A stretch of DNA of 64,000 nucleotides from Anaerolineae bacterium (GTDB lineage Bacteria; Chloroflexota; Anaerolineae; Aggregatilineales; J027), in assembly GCA_019913005.1 (NCBI GenBank), contig JAIOHL010000157.1, forward strand, positions 1-64,000. The letters run 5' to 3'. The notes under the pieces are model-generated. The model did not search any database and was not told the DNA's origin. It saw only the letters and a program-made list of their open reading frames with translations. Positions within the stretch are counted from its first letter, which is position 1. Every line of letters starts with the position of its first letter. A program made the position numbers and the translations under genes. Below, piece after piece: positions 16,115 to 25,525 of this stretch.

Positions 16115-18157
16115 ATGCCATCTATCAAACACTATGCTGACCGTTTCCGTGAACTTGGTGTGCGGGGTGCGGTTGAAAAAGTGGGGGGACGAGTCAGCCG
16201 TGCCGGAAAACTTTGGGGCGAGACGGCCTATTGGCGTTGGAAAGCTAACCAAACGCTATCGGATACGGATTTTTTGGCTCTGGTAAAAGGCGAATGGCAA
16301 CCCTTCGGGGCATTTATCACGCAACTCGCCTCCCGACCCGACACCTCATTTTTGCTGCCCCATGAGTCGCGTTTAGAGACGGTTCAGATACTACGGGAGC
16401 GTTATCCTGAACACGTTGCGGCGACTTTGGCACTGGCGGATGCGGCCTGTCGAAAAGAGTTTCATTTATTTGGGCAGGTGGTCAAATTCCCTACTGAAAT
16501 CAACTGGCATCGTGATCCTGTGACGGGTTATGAATGGCCCATACTGTATATTGTGCGGATGGAAGAATTGTTGTGGTCGGGTGAACGCACTGCTGATTTG
16601 AAGCCGATTTGGGAACTCAATCGTCATCAACATTTTATCGCGTTGGGGATGGCGTATTGGCTGACCGAGGATATTCGTTATTATGAAGCATTTGCGAAAC
16701 AGACCGAAAGCTGGATTCAAGCCAACCCGGTGCTGCATGGCATCAATTGGTTTAGCAGTCTTGAATTGGGGATTCGCCTCATCGCATGGGGTGTGGCCTT
16801 CCAATTTTTCCGCACACTGACTGATTTCCGTGAAAAATTAGCCCCCGCTTTCCTCAAAAGTCTCTATCAGCAGGCTGATGTCCTTAGCACCCATCTTACC
16901 CATTGGGAAGCCGTACCCAACAATCATTTGATTGGCGAGGCGGCGGGGTTAGCGATTACGGCGGCCCTGTTCCCTGAATTTAAGGAATCGGCGCAGTGGC
17001 TTGAAATTGGCCTGCGGCACATGAACGAACAAATGGTAGCCCAAACGCATCCTAGCGGGGCGAACAAGGAGCAGGGCACGGGCTATCATCAATTTGTAGC
17101 TGAATTTGTGCAACCGTTGGTGCTGCTGGCAAAACGCGGCCTCATTCCACCCCAGCCTGTTTTGGAAGACACACTCAATCGGATGATTGATTATGTGCAA
17201 TATTGCAAAACTCCGACGGGCACAATGCAAAATTGGGGCGATCAAGATGATGGACGGGCAGTTGGGTTAAGCCTTGCCAAGCCGTTTTGGGATTTCCGTC
17301 ATCTCTTGGCGTTTGGGGCGGCCTATTACCAGCGGCCCGATTGGAAATTTGGCTCTGGACGGTTTGATGAAGAATCCTTCTGGCTGTTGGGCAAAGTGGG
17401 TTTGGAGACTTGGGAAAGATTAGAGGCGCAGCCCCCAGCGGAAATCTCCAAAGCCTTTCCTGATGCAGGCCACTATATCATCCGCGATGATTGGTCAGCG
17501 ACCAGTGACGTACTGTATTTTCGCTGTGGCCCATTTGGATTAGGTGGGGAGGGCGAGTCGGCTCATGCCCACTGTGATATGCTCAGCCCGATGTTGTGGA
17601 TTGGTGGGCGGCCTGTTTTGGTGGATGCGGGTACGTATCTTTATCATGGCCCATCGCGCGACCACTATCGAACGACGGCCTCGCATAATACGCTGATGAT
17701 TGATGGCAAGGAACAGGCCATCCCGCGCACCGATTTTTCGTGGGAACAGGTGCCACAGGGTGAATGTTTGGTATGGGAGGCAGGAAAGCGTGTCGTCGGC
17801 GCGATGCAAACTCGTGCAAGCGTAGGCCATCAGCGGGAAATCAATCATCCAACATCGGGTGTTTGGGAAATCATAGACACACTACAAGCGGATTCGACGA
17901 CGCATGAAGTAAAGTGGTTTTATCATTTTGCACCTGACCTGACTGTACAGCAGTTGGACGGACGGGTGTTGGTGAAAAATGATGCAGCTAGTTTTTCAAT
18001 GGATGTTATCCCACCTGCCGAGGTGAAGTTGAGTATCGAGGTGGGTGAATTTTCATCGAGTTATGGGCGAAAACAGCCCAATCAAATCCTTATCGCAACT
18101 TGGCAGGGCGCAGTCTCAGAAATGCGCTTTGCCTGGAAATTTGAACGCAATTCATAA
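16115..18157 (+). CDS. heparinase II/III-family polysaccharide lyase-like protein
   Basis: A 680-residue protein. The N-terminal 400 residues form the alpha-helical toroid-like region (ELNRHQHFIALGMAYWLTED, NNHLIGEAAGLAITAALFPE). The C-terminal Heparinase_II_III beta domain contains GGEGESAHAHCDMLSPMLWIGGRPVLVDAGTYLYHGPSRDHYRTTASHNTLMIDG, with the conserved H and Y-x-x-x-x-x-x-H-N-T elements. Family members cleave uronic-acid polymers by beta-elimination. No signal peptide is evident, although the protein acts on polymer, a known puzzle of polymer-locus heparinases. The ATG at 16115 follows AGGGGGG; the frame is open upstream but overlaps the flippase gene. AlgD-like dehydrogenase is the next gene. 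Confidence 0.9.
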   Translation: MPSIKHYADRFRELGVRGAVEKVGGRVSRAGKLWGETAYWRWKANQTLSDTDFLALVKGEWQPFGAFITQLASRPDTSFLLPHESRLETVQILRERYPEHVAATLALADAACRKEFHLFGQVVKFPTEINWHRDPVTGYEWPILYIVRMEELLWSGERTADLKPIWELNRHQHFIALGMAYWLTEDIRYYEAFAKQTESWIQANPVLHGINWFSSLELGIRLIAWGVAFQFFRTLTDFREKLAPAFLKSLYQQADVLSTHLTHWEAVPNNHLIGEAAGLAITAALFPEFKESAQWLEIGLRHMNEQMVAQTHPSGANKEQGTGYHQFVAEFVQPLVLLAKRGLIPPQPVLEDTLNRMIDYVQYCKTPTGTMQNWGDQDDGRAVGLSLAKPFWDFRHLLAFGAAYYQRPDWKFGSGRFDEESFWLLGKVGLETWERLEAQPPAEISKAFPDAGHYIIRDDWSATSDVLYFRCGPFGLGGEGESAHAHCDMLSPMLWIGGRPVLVDAGTYLYHGPSRDHYRTTASHNTLMIDGKEQAIPRTDFSWEQVPQGECLVWEAGKRVVGAMQTRASVGHQREINHPTSGVWEIIDTLQADSTTHEVKWFYHFAPDLTVQQLDGRVLVKNDAASFSMDVIPPAEVKLSIEVGEFSSSYGRKQPNQILIATWQGAVSEMRFAWKFERNS

Positions 18158-18174
18158 ATGGAGCGGATCAACTA

Positions 18175-19488
18175 ATGAAAGTCAGCATTTTTGGTCTTGG
18201 GTATGTCGGGACAGTATCGGCGGCGTGTTTGGCAGGGCAAGGGCATGACGTGTTGGGCGTAGATGTCAGTGCCGACAAGGTCAATCAGATTAACAATAAA
18301 CAAAGCCCGATTGTCGAACCCGGCCTTGAACCCCTGATTTCAAAGGGTGTGGAAACTGGTAAATTGAAGGCGACACAAGACACTGCTGCTGCGGTTCGTC
18401 ATGGAGAAGTATTACTTATCTGTGTCGGGACGCCCTCGCACGCGAATGGTGGTTTGGGATTGACCTATGTGGAACGGGTCGCGCAAGACATCGGTCAGGC
18501 GTTGGCAACCGTCAACGATTATAAAGTCGTTTCGCTGCGCAGTACGGTGCTGCCGGGTACATTTACCGAGACCCTGAAGCCCATATTGGAACAATATTCT
18601 GGCAAAAAGGCCGGGGTAGATTTTGGCGTTACGGTGAACCCTGAATTTCTGCGTGAAGGCAGTGCGATTGAGGACTTTATCAATCCGCCGTATACGCTGA
18701 TTGGCGCTGACGATGAAAAATCGGGTCAAACGCTCGCTCATCTGTATGATGGGATTGATGCCCCTCTGTTTTTCAGCGATCCAGATACCGCCAACATGGT
18801 CAAATATGCCTGTAACGCTTTCCATGCGGTCAAGGTAACGTTCGCCAACGAAATTGGGCGGTTGTCAAAGGTGGTCGGGGTAGACAGCACCCGCGTCATG
18901 GAGATTTTTACACAGGATACCAAGCTGAATATTTCGCCACGCTATCTACGCCCCGGTTTTGCGTTTGGCGGGTCATGCCTCCCCAAAGATTTGCGAGCTA
19001 TCACCTATCTCTCACGCCATACTGACGTAGACATCCCCATGCTCGAAGGGGTCATGGAAAGTAACCACGAACATATTGAGTTTGCACTGGATATGGTGGT
19101 GCGGAGTGGCAAAAAATCGGTGACATTGATGGGTCTGAGCTTCAAACCCCATACCGATGATCTGCGCGAAAGCCCGATGGTGGCACTGGCCGAAACGCTA
19201 TTGGGGAAGGGTTACAAGGTCACGATTTATGATGCTAACGTGAATTTGGCGCGTTTGGTCGGCGGCAATCGTTCCTATATTGAACAAACTATCCCGCATA
19301 TCGCTTCCTTGATGTGCCATTCATTGGAAGAGGCGGTTGATGGGGCGGAGGTCATTATCGCTTCGCACGGGGTCAACGATGACTTAGTAGCGTTGGCGCG
19401 GGAAGACCAATTGGTGGTTGACCTGTCGCGCAATTCCAGTAACGCTCATTGGAAGGGCAAGGCCACTTATGAAGGGCTTTGCTGGTAA
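18175..19488 (+). CDS. nucleotide-sugar 6-dehydrogenase, GDP-mannose type (AlgD-like)
   Basis: A 437-residue UDP-glucose/GDP-mannose dehydrogenase. NAD-binding VSIFGLGYVGTVSAACLAGQGH at the N-terminus, SPIVEPGLEPLI, NPEFLREGSAIEDFINPPYTLIG in the middle and the catalytic-Cys motif GFAFGGSCLPKDLRA. These segments are closer to what I recall of Pseudomonas AlgD than to UDP-glucose dehydrogenases, notably the G-F-A-F-G-G-S-C-L-P-K-D block. It would oxidise GDP-mannose to GDP-mannuronate, giving an acidic sugar donor. The flanking lyase of a uronate-polymer family supports a uronic acid in the product. Substrate preference is inference. Confidence 0.9.
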   Translation: MKVSIFGLGYVGTVSAACLAGQGHDVLGVDVSADKVNQINNKQSPIVEPGLEPLISKGVETGKLKATQDTAAAVRHGEVLLICVGTPSHANGGLGLTYVERVAQDIGQALATVNDYKVVSLRSTVLPGTFTETLKPILEQYSGKKAGVDFGVTVNPEFLREGSAIEDFINPPYTLIGADDEKSGQTLAHLYDGIDAPLFFSDPDTANMVKYACNAFHAVKVTFANEIGRLSKVVGVDSTRVMEIFTQDTKLNISPRYLRPGFAFGGSCLPKDLRAITYLSRHTDVDIPMLEGVMESNHEHIEFALDMVVRSGKKSVTLMGLSFKPHTDDLRESPMVALAETLLGKGYKVTIYDANVNLARLVGGNRSYIEQTIPHIASLMCHSLEEAVDGAEVIIASHGVNDDLVALAREDQLVVDLSRNSSNAHWKGKATYEGLCW

Positions 19489-19494
19489 GTGCTT

Positions 19495-20850
19495 ATGACA
19501 AATCCAAGCGAAAAACGTCTCCGTAAGTTGTTGGTGATTGCCTATATCTTCCCGCCGTTTTTTTCGGTGGGGGGGTCTATCCGGGTCGTCAAGTTTCTAA
19601 AATACCTGCCGAGTCTCGGTTGGAAATCCTATGTGTTGACCGTAGACGACAGCCGCGAATATAAGAGCCTGCGTCGAGAGGGGAGTGAAGAACTCCTCTC
19701 TGACCTGCCATCCGAAGTGGTGGTGTGTCGGGCTGTGGCGGGTGAGGCTTCGTCATCATTGCTCGAAAAAGGGCGGGCGGCCCGCGAGAAAAACAAATTG
19801 CTCAAGTTGGTCATCAATACTCTGCGTGATATTCGAGACTGGGTGACACGCTGGTTGCTGATTCCCGATGAAAATATCACGTGGCTGCCGTTTGCGGTGC
19901 GACAAGGCCGCACGATCATCAAAGAAAATGCGATTGATGCCATTTTTGTGACCTGCCCTCCCCATTCAGCGGCGGTGATTGGTGCGGTATTAAAACGCCT
20001 GACCCGTCGTCCGCTGGTATTGGATTTCCGTGATGATTGGGTGGATACCCCTTGGCAAGCCGAGCGACCTGCCTTTGTACGATGGATCAATAAATGGCTA
20101 GAGTGCTTTGCCGTGAGCAGTGCCAGCAAGGTCGTTCTAGTGACACCAGTCAGCCATGCCGCCTTTGAAAAGCGTTATCCCCGCCAAAAAGATAAAATGA
20201 TCTATATTCCAAACGGCGTGGATTTGGCGGATTATGCCTATCTAGATAATGCGCCGCCGCCGACGTTTGATGGCAAATTTACGATTGTCCATGCTGGGTT
20301 GCTGACGGTTGCGGCTGACTGGAATCGTGACCCGAAGGCGTTTTTTCAGGCATTGGTTAATATCCGCCAAGCGCACCCCGAAATCGGTGAGAATATGCGG
20401 ATGGTGTTTACGGGTGAATTGCCGCCGGAATACAAAGCCTATGTTACCGAGATGGGATTGAAGGGCATGGTCGAAGAGGCGGGGTATCTGCCGCGACCTG
20501 AATTTGCCACGCTGCTGCGGAATGCCGACTTGTTGCTGACCATCAATTATGCCGGATTTGCAACGCTCATTCCCGGCAAGATTTATGAATATTGGGCAGT
20601 CAGCGGCCCACCCATTATGCTGTTGAGTGAACCGGGGGCAGCCCATCAATTAATTCAGCAGTACAAATTGGGCGTGGCGCTCAAACAAAACGATACGCCG
20701 GGAATTCAGCAGGCTATCTTAGACTATTATCAGCAGCGGGCGGAGAGGCATCCGGTACGCATTACCCGCGATGGCATTGATAATTTTGCCCGTGCCAAAC
20801 TTGCTGAAAAATTAGCGGGAGCATTAGACGGATTGAAATTTAAATCATGA
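19495..20850 (+). CDS. glycosyltransferase (GT-B, family 4-like)
   Basis: A protein of about 451 residues. It starts KLLVIAYIFPPFFSVGGSIRVVKFLKYLPSLGWKSYVLTV, the usual donor-independent N-terminal half of GT4-like enzymes. The C-terminal half has KFTIVHAGLLTV, GMVEEAGYLPRPEFATLLRNADLLLTINYAGFATLIPGKIYEYWAVSGPPIML. It would transfer a sugar to the lipid-linked repeat unit. Start codons are GTG at 19489 or ATG at 19495; both lie directly after the dehydrogenase stop, so translation is probably coupled. A polar insert (ASSSLLEKGRAAREKNK) lies near residue 85. Confidence 0.88.
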   Translation: MTNPSEKRLRKLLVIAYIFPPFFSVGGSIRVVKFLKYLPSLGWKSYVLTVDDSREYKSLRREGSEELLSDLPSEVVVCRAVAGEASSSLLEKGRAAREKNKLLKLVINTLRDIRDWVTRWLLIPDENITWLPFAVRQGRTIIKENAIDAIFVTCPPHSAAVIGAVLKRLTRRPLVLDFRDDWVDTPWQAERPAFVRWINKWLECFAVSSASKVVLVTPVSHAAFEKRYPRQKDKMIYIPNGVDLADYAYLDNAPPPTFDGKFTIVHAGLLTVAADWNRDPKAFFQALVNIRQAHPEIGENMRMVFTGELPPEYKAYVTEMGLKGMVEEAGYLPRPEFATLLRNADLLLTINYAGFATLIPGKIYEYWAVSGPPIMLLSEPGAAHQLIQQYKLGVALKQNDTPGIQQAILDYYQQRAERHPVRITRDGIDNFARAKLAEKLAGALDGLKFKS

Positions 20851-20883
20851 GAAACACCCTTATCAATGACAGGAAAATTTTAT

Positions 20884-21642
20884 ATGCAGCTTGATAAGAA
20901 AGTGGCTGTAATTACAGGAGCAGGGCAGGGACTTGGTCTTGCAATGGCAAAAGCCTTTGTTGCAGAGGGGGCAAAGGTCGTCATTGCCGAATATAACGCC
21001 GAAAAAGGTAAAGTCGCTGCTGAAAGTTTGGGGACAGGGAACGCTGTATTTGCCCATACCGATGTGCGTGACATTCAATCGGTAGCGCGGATGGCGGAGA
21101 CAGCGGTTAATAGTTTTGGGCGATTAGATATTTTGGTGAATAACGCCGGATTGTTTGGCCGTACCAAAACTGAAGACCTGTCCGAAGAGGAATGGGATCG
21201 CATGATGGATACCAATCTCAAGGGGGCGTTTTTGTGCAGCCAAGCTGTCGGACGGGTTATGATTAAACAGGGCGGGGGCGGTTGCATTATCAGCATGTCC
21301 TCAATCAATGGCCTTGTCGGTTTCCCGGAGCGCTTGGCCTATAATTGCAGCAAGGCCGCCATTGATGCCTTGACCCGTGTATTGGCTTCGGAGTGGGGGC
21401 AATATAACATCCGTGTGAATGCCATCGCGCCGGGATATGTGCGGAATGATGTGTTGGATGAACATATCGCGTCGGGGTGGTTTGATGGCGCGGCGATTTT
21501 GAAGCGTACCCCGCTGGCCCGCTTTATTGAGGAAGACGACATCGCCAAAGCTGCTGTCTATCTGGCGTCTCCGGCGGCCTATAACGTCAGTGGGGTGGTG
21601 TTGCCCGTTGATGGTGGTTGGGTTGCCTACGGGTATCTATAA
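20884..21642 (+). CDS. short-chain dehydrogenase/reductase
   Basis: A 252-residue classical SDR. Cofactor motif VITGAGQGLGLAMA, the N-N-A-G strand ILVNNAGLFG, catalytic Ser in IISMSSINGLVG and Y-x-x-x-K in YNCSKAAIDALTR are all present; LPVDGGWVAYGY is the usual C-terminus. It would reduce or oxidise a sugar or other small molecule with NAD(P)H. The ATG at 20884 is preferred because AGGA lies nine bases upstream; an earlier ATG at 20866 lacks one. It may supply a modified sugar precursor for the surrounding glycan locus; the substrate cannot be read. Confidence 0.92.
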   Translation: MQLDKKVAVITGAGQGLGLAMAKAFVAEGAKVVIAEYNAEKGKVAAESLGTGNAVFAHTDVRDIQSVARMAETAVNSFGRLDILVNNAGLFGRTKTEDLSEEEWDRMMDTNLKGAFLCSQAVGRVMIKQGGGGCIISMSSINGLVGFPERLAYNCSKAAIDALTRVLASEWGQYNIRVNAIAPGYVRNDVLDEHIASGWFDGAAILKRTPLARFIEEDDIAKAAVYLASPAAYNVSGVVLPVDGGWVAYGYL

Positions 21643-21644
21643 AT

Positions 21645-22856
21645 ATGAGCGAAACACGCCTGCCCCTGCCCGGTAAATATTTATTTGTGGCGGGCATCAA
21701 CCTGACCGTGCAGAAATTGAACAGTCCGGGCCAACGCCTGCCCTATGCCCTCGCCCCGTATGTGGAGCAGATGGATTTGGTCGGCTATGTCAATTTTTAT
21801 GGCGGCCCACCGACCTCTAAGTTCAATAAATTGGCAAAAGGGGCGACCCATTTGCTGAGTGATCGGGTGAGTGTGACGCAGGAGGATAATGTGCGGCGGT
21901 TGATTGCACGACGCCTGCCCCTGCCACGTTCACTTGATGTCAAAATGCAAAGCCGCTGGATATACCAAATCCTGAAAGGTCATTTGGCGCGAAAGTATGA
22001 CGTGGTGATTGTGGCCCATGCCGAAAATGCCCCGCTTGCCAAACTGCTGAAGAATTCCGGTATCGCGCAGCATCTCATCTACAACGATTGGGATTATTAC
22101 CCCGGCTATGTTGAAGCCGAATACCGCGATTTGGTGGCGGGTTATGAGCAACTGCATGTGGATTTGGCAGATGGGGTTGCGTCGGTAAGCCGTCCCCTGC
22201 AAGAACTGCGTACCCAGCAGGGTGCAAAGCGCACGATTGTGATTCCGAATGCCGTTGAATTTGAGAAATTTAATCGAGCCTATCAAAATCGCAGGCCACA
22301 CCCACCAACTCTGATTTATTGCGGCAGCGTGGATGCACGGTGGGGGATTGACCTTGCCATTCGTGCCCTGCTAACCCTGCGCCAACAGATTCCCGATCTA
22401 CGGGTGATGGTGGTCGGCGGTGGGCCTGCCGAGGACGAATTGCAGGCGCTTGTCAAAGAGATCGGAGTCAGTGAGTCTGTGGTGTTCACTGGGGCAGTGC
22501 CGTATGAGCAGTTGCCCGATATGATGGCGGAGGCCGATATTGGCCTAGCGACTTCACGGCAGGATGAATTTCGCAAATATGCCTCCCCGATGAAAATTAC
22601 TGAATATATGGCGGCGGGGTTGCCTGTCATCGCGTCGGGTGGTGGCGAAGCCGAGCAGATGATTCAGGAGTCACGGGGTGGGGTGCATATCGAATATGAC
22701 ACCGATGCCCTGATACAAGCGGTGCTGCCTCTCTTACAAAATCGCACCCAATTGGAAACGATGCAGCAGGCCGCATTAGACTATGCCCGCAGTCGTACAT
22801 GGGACGAAATGGGCAAACGACTGGCCTTATTTATGGCGGAGATATTACGACCATGA
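21645..22856 (+). CDS. glycosyltransferase family 4 protein
   Basis: A 403-residue GT-B glycosyltransferase. The C-terminal half is clear: IVIPNAVEFEKFNRAY, TLIYCGSVDARWGIDLAIRALLTL, VMVVGGGPAEDELQALVKEIGVSESVVFTGAVPYEQLPDMMAEADIGLATSRQDEFRKYASPMKITEYMAAGLPVIASGGGEAEQMI. The N-terminal half is less typical (YLFVAGINLTVQKLNSPGQRLPYALAPYVEQMDLVGYVNFYGG). ATG at 21645 lies three bases after the SDR stop codon. The stop overlaps the next start as ATGA, so the three genes from here are tightly coupled. Confidence 0.9.
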   Translation: MSETRLPLPGKYLFVAGINLTVQKLNSPGQRLPYALAPYVEQMDLVGYVNFYGGPPTSKFNKLAKGATHLLSDRVSVTQEDNVRRLIARRLPLPRSLDVKMQSRWIYQILKGHLARKYDVVIVAHAENAPLAKLLKNSGIAQHLIYNDWDYYPGYVEAEYRDLVAGYEQLHVDLADGVASVSRPLQELRTQQGAKRTIVIPNAVEFEKFNRAYQNRRPHPPTLIYCGSVDARWGIDLAIRALLTLRQQIPDLRVMVVGGGPAEDELQALVKEIGVSESVVFTGAVPYEQLPDMMAEADIGLATSRQDEFRKYASPMKITEYMAAGLPVIASGGGEAEQMIQESRGGVHIEYDTDALIQAVLPLLQNRTQLETMQQAALDYARSRTWDEMGKRLALFMAEILRP

Positions 22857-23959
22857 AAATCCTCTTTTTATCGGACAGACCGCCAAGTGGGGCAAAGATG
22901 GCAGATGCTTATCAGACTCGACTGGAGGGTTTGTCGCATGGTTTACAGGCACATGGCGTCGAAACCGAATTTTTGTCGCTGCGAACCTTGCGTGTCAAAG
23001 GGCCGCATCTGTTGTTTTCGTTGAATGCCCCTGCAATTGCCCGACATGCCAAGAATTTTGATGTGATCCATGCAGCCGGAGCGGGTTCGGCAACAGCGGC
23101 CATCGCAGCACGGTTGTTTAACAAACATCATGTGGTATTTGATGTACACGGCGATGAATTGATGGAGACGCGGTTGGAATGGGATAAAAAACACTCGCTT
23201 CGGTCAGGCTATCTCGTTTTTCAGAGCGCCGTCTTGACCCAAGTGGCCCGACGCATGGCAAATACCCTGCTGATGGTGTCTGGTCCATTCCAAGAACGCT
23301 ATGCCAAACGCGGCGTGCCGGAATCCAAAATGATTATTGTACGGAATGGCGTGGATACTTCGTTATTTAAACCCTCACCCCCACGCAATGATGGTACGGT
23401 GCGGATTTGTTACGCTGGGAGTTTTCAGGCATGGCAGGCGGCGGATGTCTTACAAGAGGCATTGGCCCAAAATATTCGAGCGGGGGTGCATTTCCACCTT
23501 ATCGGATTTGCCGAGGGTGATCAGGAATTGAAAGCCCAGTTTGCGGCGAAACTCGGCGACCACACTACACTGGAAAATCGGATGCCAGTGGATCAACTGC
23601 CCAATAAATTAGCGCCAATGGATGTGCTGGTTATTTCGCGCACGCGCCATCCGGTGATGCAAGGTGGATTGCCTAGCAAATTTGCCGAATATTTGGCGAT
23701 GGGTAAGCCGCTGATTGTCACGAATGTGGATGAGACCTCCAAATTTGTGCGCGAGGCGGAGTGTGGATTGGTGTGTGAGCCGACGGTGGAAAGTATGAGC
23801 GCCGCCATCGGTACTGCCAGCCAATGGAGCGCTGAAGAACGTCAGAGGATGGGTGAAAATGCAAGGCACTTGGCGGAAACGACCTTTGATTGGAAAGTAC
23901 TTGCCAAACATTACCTAGATGAATTGCAACCCCGCCTTAATAAAGGAGGTCACTCATGA
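22853..23959 (+). CDS. glycosyltransferase family 4 protein
   Basis: A 368-residue GT-B glycosyltransferase. N-terminus MKILFLSDRPPSGAKMADAYQTRLEGLSHGLQAHGVETEFLSL; acceptor half contains FDVIHAAGAGSATAAIAARLFNKHHVVFDVHGDELMETRLEWD. Donor half: MIIVRNGVDTSLFKPSPP, VRICYAGSFQAWQAADVLQEAL, MDVLVISRTRHPVMQGGLPSKFAEYLAMGKPLIVTNVDET. The ATG at 22853 overlaps the previous stop as ATGA, and the same arrangement recurs at its own end. It is one of at least five glycosyltransferases in this operon, implying a repeat unit of several sugars. Confidence 0.9.
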   Translation: MKILFLSDRPPSGAKMADAYQTRLEGLSHGLQAHGVETEFLSLRTLRVKGPHLLFSLNAPAIARHAKNFDVIHAAGAGSATAAIAARLFNKHHVVFDVHGDELMETRLEWDKKHSLRSGYLVFQSAVLTQVARRMANTLLMVSGPFQERYAKRGVPESKMIIVRNGVDTSLFKPSPPRNDGTVRICYAGSFQAWQAADVLQEALAQNIRAGVHFHLIGFAEGDQELKAQFAAKLGDHTTLENRMPVDQLPNKLAPMDVLVISRTRHPVMQGGLPSKFAEYLAMGKPLIVTNVDETSKFVREAECGLVCEPTVESMSAAIGTASQWSAEERQRMGENARHLAETTFDWKVLAKHYLDELQPRLNKGGHS

Positions 23960-25506
23960 GCCGTGCTGTGATGATTCTCGCCGACCCGCGTGACATGGCC
24001 TCCCTCAATTTTGAGGGTATCCAAGTGCCCGGTTTTGACCGCGTGATTGTGCGGGTGGCCGATTATGCCCGTCTCAAAGAAGAAGCCCCCACCATCAAGG
24101 CCGAGATTGAACGGGATAATGTGGGACTGGTCATTTATGCGCGGAATGACCAAGTATTTGAGCGCCATTCGATTGCCTATTGCATCCGCTATTTTCAGAC
24201 GGGGTATTCATCGCTGAGTGGGATTGATACCGAGGAAGCCTTTAGCCAAGCACGTTCCATGATTGCGGATTTGCAGGGCGGGGAGGGTATTTTTGAAGTC
24301 CCGCCGATTGCCGCCCCGACCAAAAAAGTCGCCAGCCAAACGCAGGGCACATTCTCGCTCATTTTTGATACCGAACAACTGGCGTGCATCAAAGTTGGCC
24401 TGCCACGTATTTTGCCCCTGCTCGATCAATATGGTGTCAAAGCGACCTTTTTCTGCACGGGATTTGTACAGGATGTGTATCCCAAGACGCTGCCTGTCAT
24501 TGCAGAACGGGGGCACGAAATCGGCATACATGGCCCACATCATGAGTGGATGGCCGGGTTATCTGCGGATGAACAACGCCGCCGTTTGACCGCTCATGTT
24601 GAACAATTCCGCCGCTATTATCCGGTGGTCGGGGCAAACTTTATTTTCCGTACCGATGCCCATACGATTCCGATTTTGGTGGATTTGGGGATGCGCTATT
24701 GCACAGCGTTTGCGTTGCATCATTACAAGCCGCTGGCCTATCGTCAGGTGAATACTCAACCTGTGCCGATTGTGACAGATAGGGGCGGGATTTGGATGGT
24801 GCCTGTGCCTGCTGAGACCTATGACTGGCCGTGGTTCGGGACACGCCTCGCTATTGATTCGGCATTGGTGCGCTCCAACCGCGAAACGGGTCAGCCGCAT
24901 GTCTCGGTTTTGATGCACCCCTTCCGAGATGGCTCTAAGACGCACCTCAAGCAATTAGAGGCCATGCTGGAATATCTGACCCAAAAGCGCCAATTAAAAG
25001 CCGTGACGCTCGAACAGCACATGGCCGAACCCGCCCCCAGTCAAGCGGATGCCCGCATTTATATGAACTATCTGCGGGTAGATGGCAGCCACCCTGACGG
25101 CTATCAGCGCGAATTTTGGTCACGGGCCGAATATTATTGGGATCGGCTGTCGGCGGTATATCATGGGCTAAAGGTGATTGGCAAAAACCCGGCATTGGTG
25201 GTTGAGCCACAAAATATCACCCACGCCGTCCACCCCGAGGCCCCCACCGGAGGGACGCCCATCGCGTTTGACCCGATGGCCGCTTCGCAAGATTATCCAG
25301 ATGGGCCGGAATGGGAGCGCTTCTTGAAACTCTTGCGCGAGTCGGGTGAGGGGGCGCAGGTTTTTTCGCCGCCAAGTGCGGAAGAACAGAAGGCATTTAT
25401 CAGCAAGCTCAAGAAACCACGCCACCTCCGGGATGTGATGGGTCTGCCGCCAGAAGCCGCGATTCGGGCCGTTTATAAACTCCGCAGGGGCCGTCCCTAC
25501 TTCTGA
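23956..25506 (+). CDS. polysaccharide deacetylase (NodB-homology) with long C-terminal extension
   Basis: A 516-residue protein. The NodB fold occupies about residues 130-330: FSLIFDTEQLACIKVGLPRILPLLDQYGVKATFFCTGFV (the F-D-x-E variant of motif 1), then AERGHEIGIHGPHHEWMAGLS with the metal-binding His cluster, FRTDAHTIPILVDLGMRYCTAF, and HPFRDGSKTHLKQLEAMLEYL. It would remove N-acetyl groups from a glycan. The N-terminal 110 residues and C-terminal 170 residues are not recognised. No signal peptide is visible, so it may act on lipid-linked intermediates in the cytoplasm. ATGA overlap with the upstream gene. Confidence 0.87.
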   Translation: MSRAVMILADPRDMASLNFEGIQVPGFDRVIVRVADYARLKEEAPTIKAEIERDNVGLVIYARNDQVFERHSIAYCIRYFQTGYSSLSGIDTEEAFSQARSMIADLQGGEGIFEVPPIAAPTKKVASQTQGTFSLIFDTEQLACIKVGLPRILPLLDQYGVKATFFCTGFVQDVYPKTLPVIAERGHEIGIHGPHHEWMAGLSADEQRRRLTAHVEQFRRYYPVVGANFIFRTDAHTIPILVDLGMRYCTAFALHHYKPLAYRQVNTQPVPIVTDRGGIWMVPVPAETYDWPWFGTRLAIDSALVRSNRETGQPHVSVLMHPFRDGSKTHLKQLEAMLEYLTQKRQLKAVTLEQHMAEPAPSQADARIYMNYLRVDGSHPDGYQREFWSRAEYYWDRLSAVYHGLKVIGKNPALVVEPQNITHAVHPEAPTGGTPIAFDPMAASQDYPDGPEWERFLKLLRESGEGAQVFSPPSAEEQKAFISKLKKPRHLRDVMGLPPEAAIRAVYKLRRGRPYF

Positions 25507-25525
25507 TTGGGGCAGAGGGAAACGT

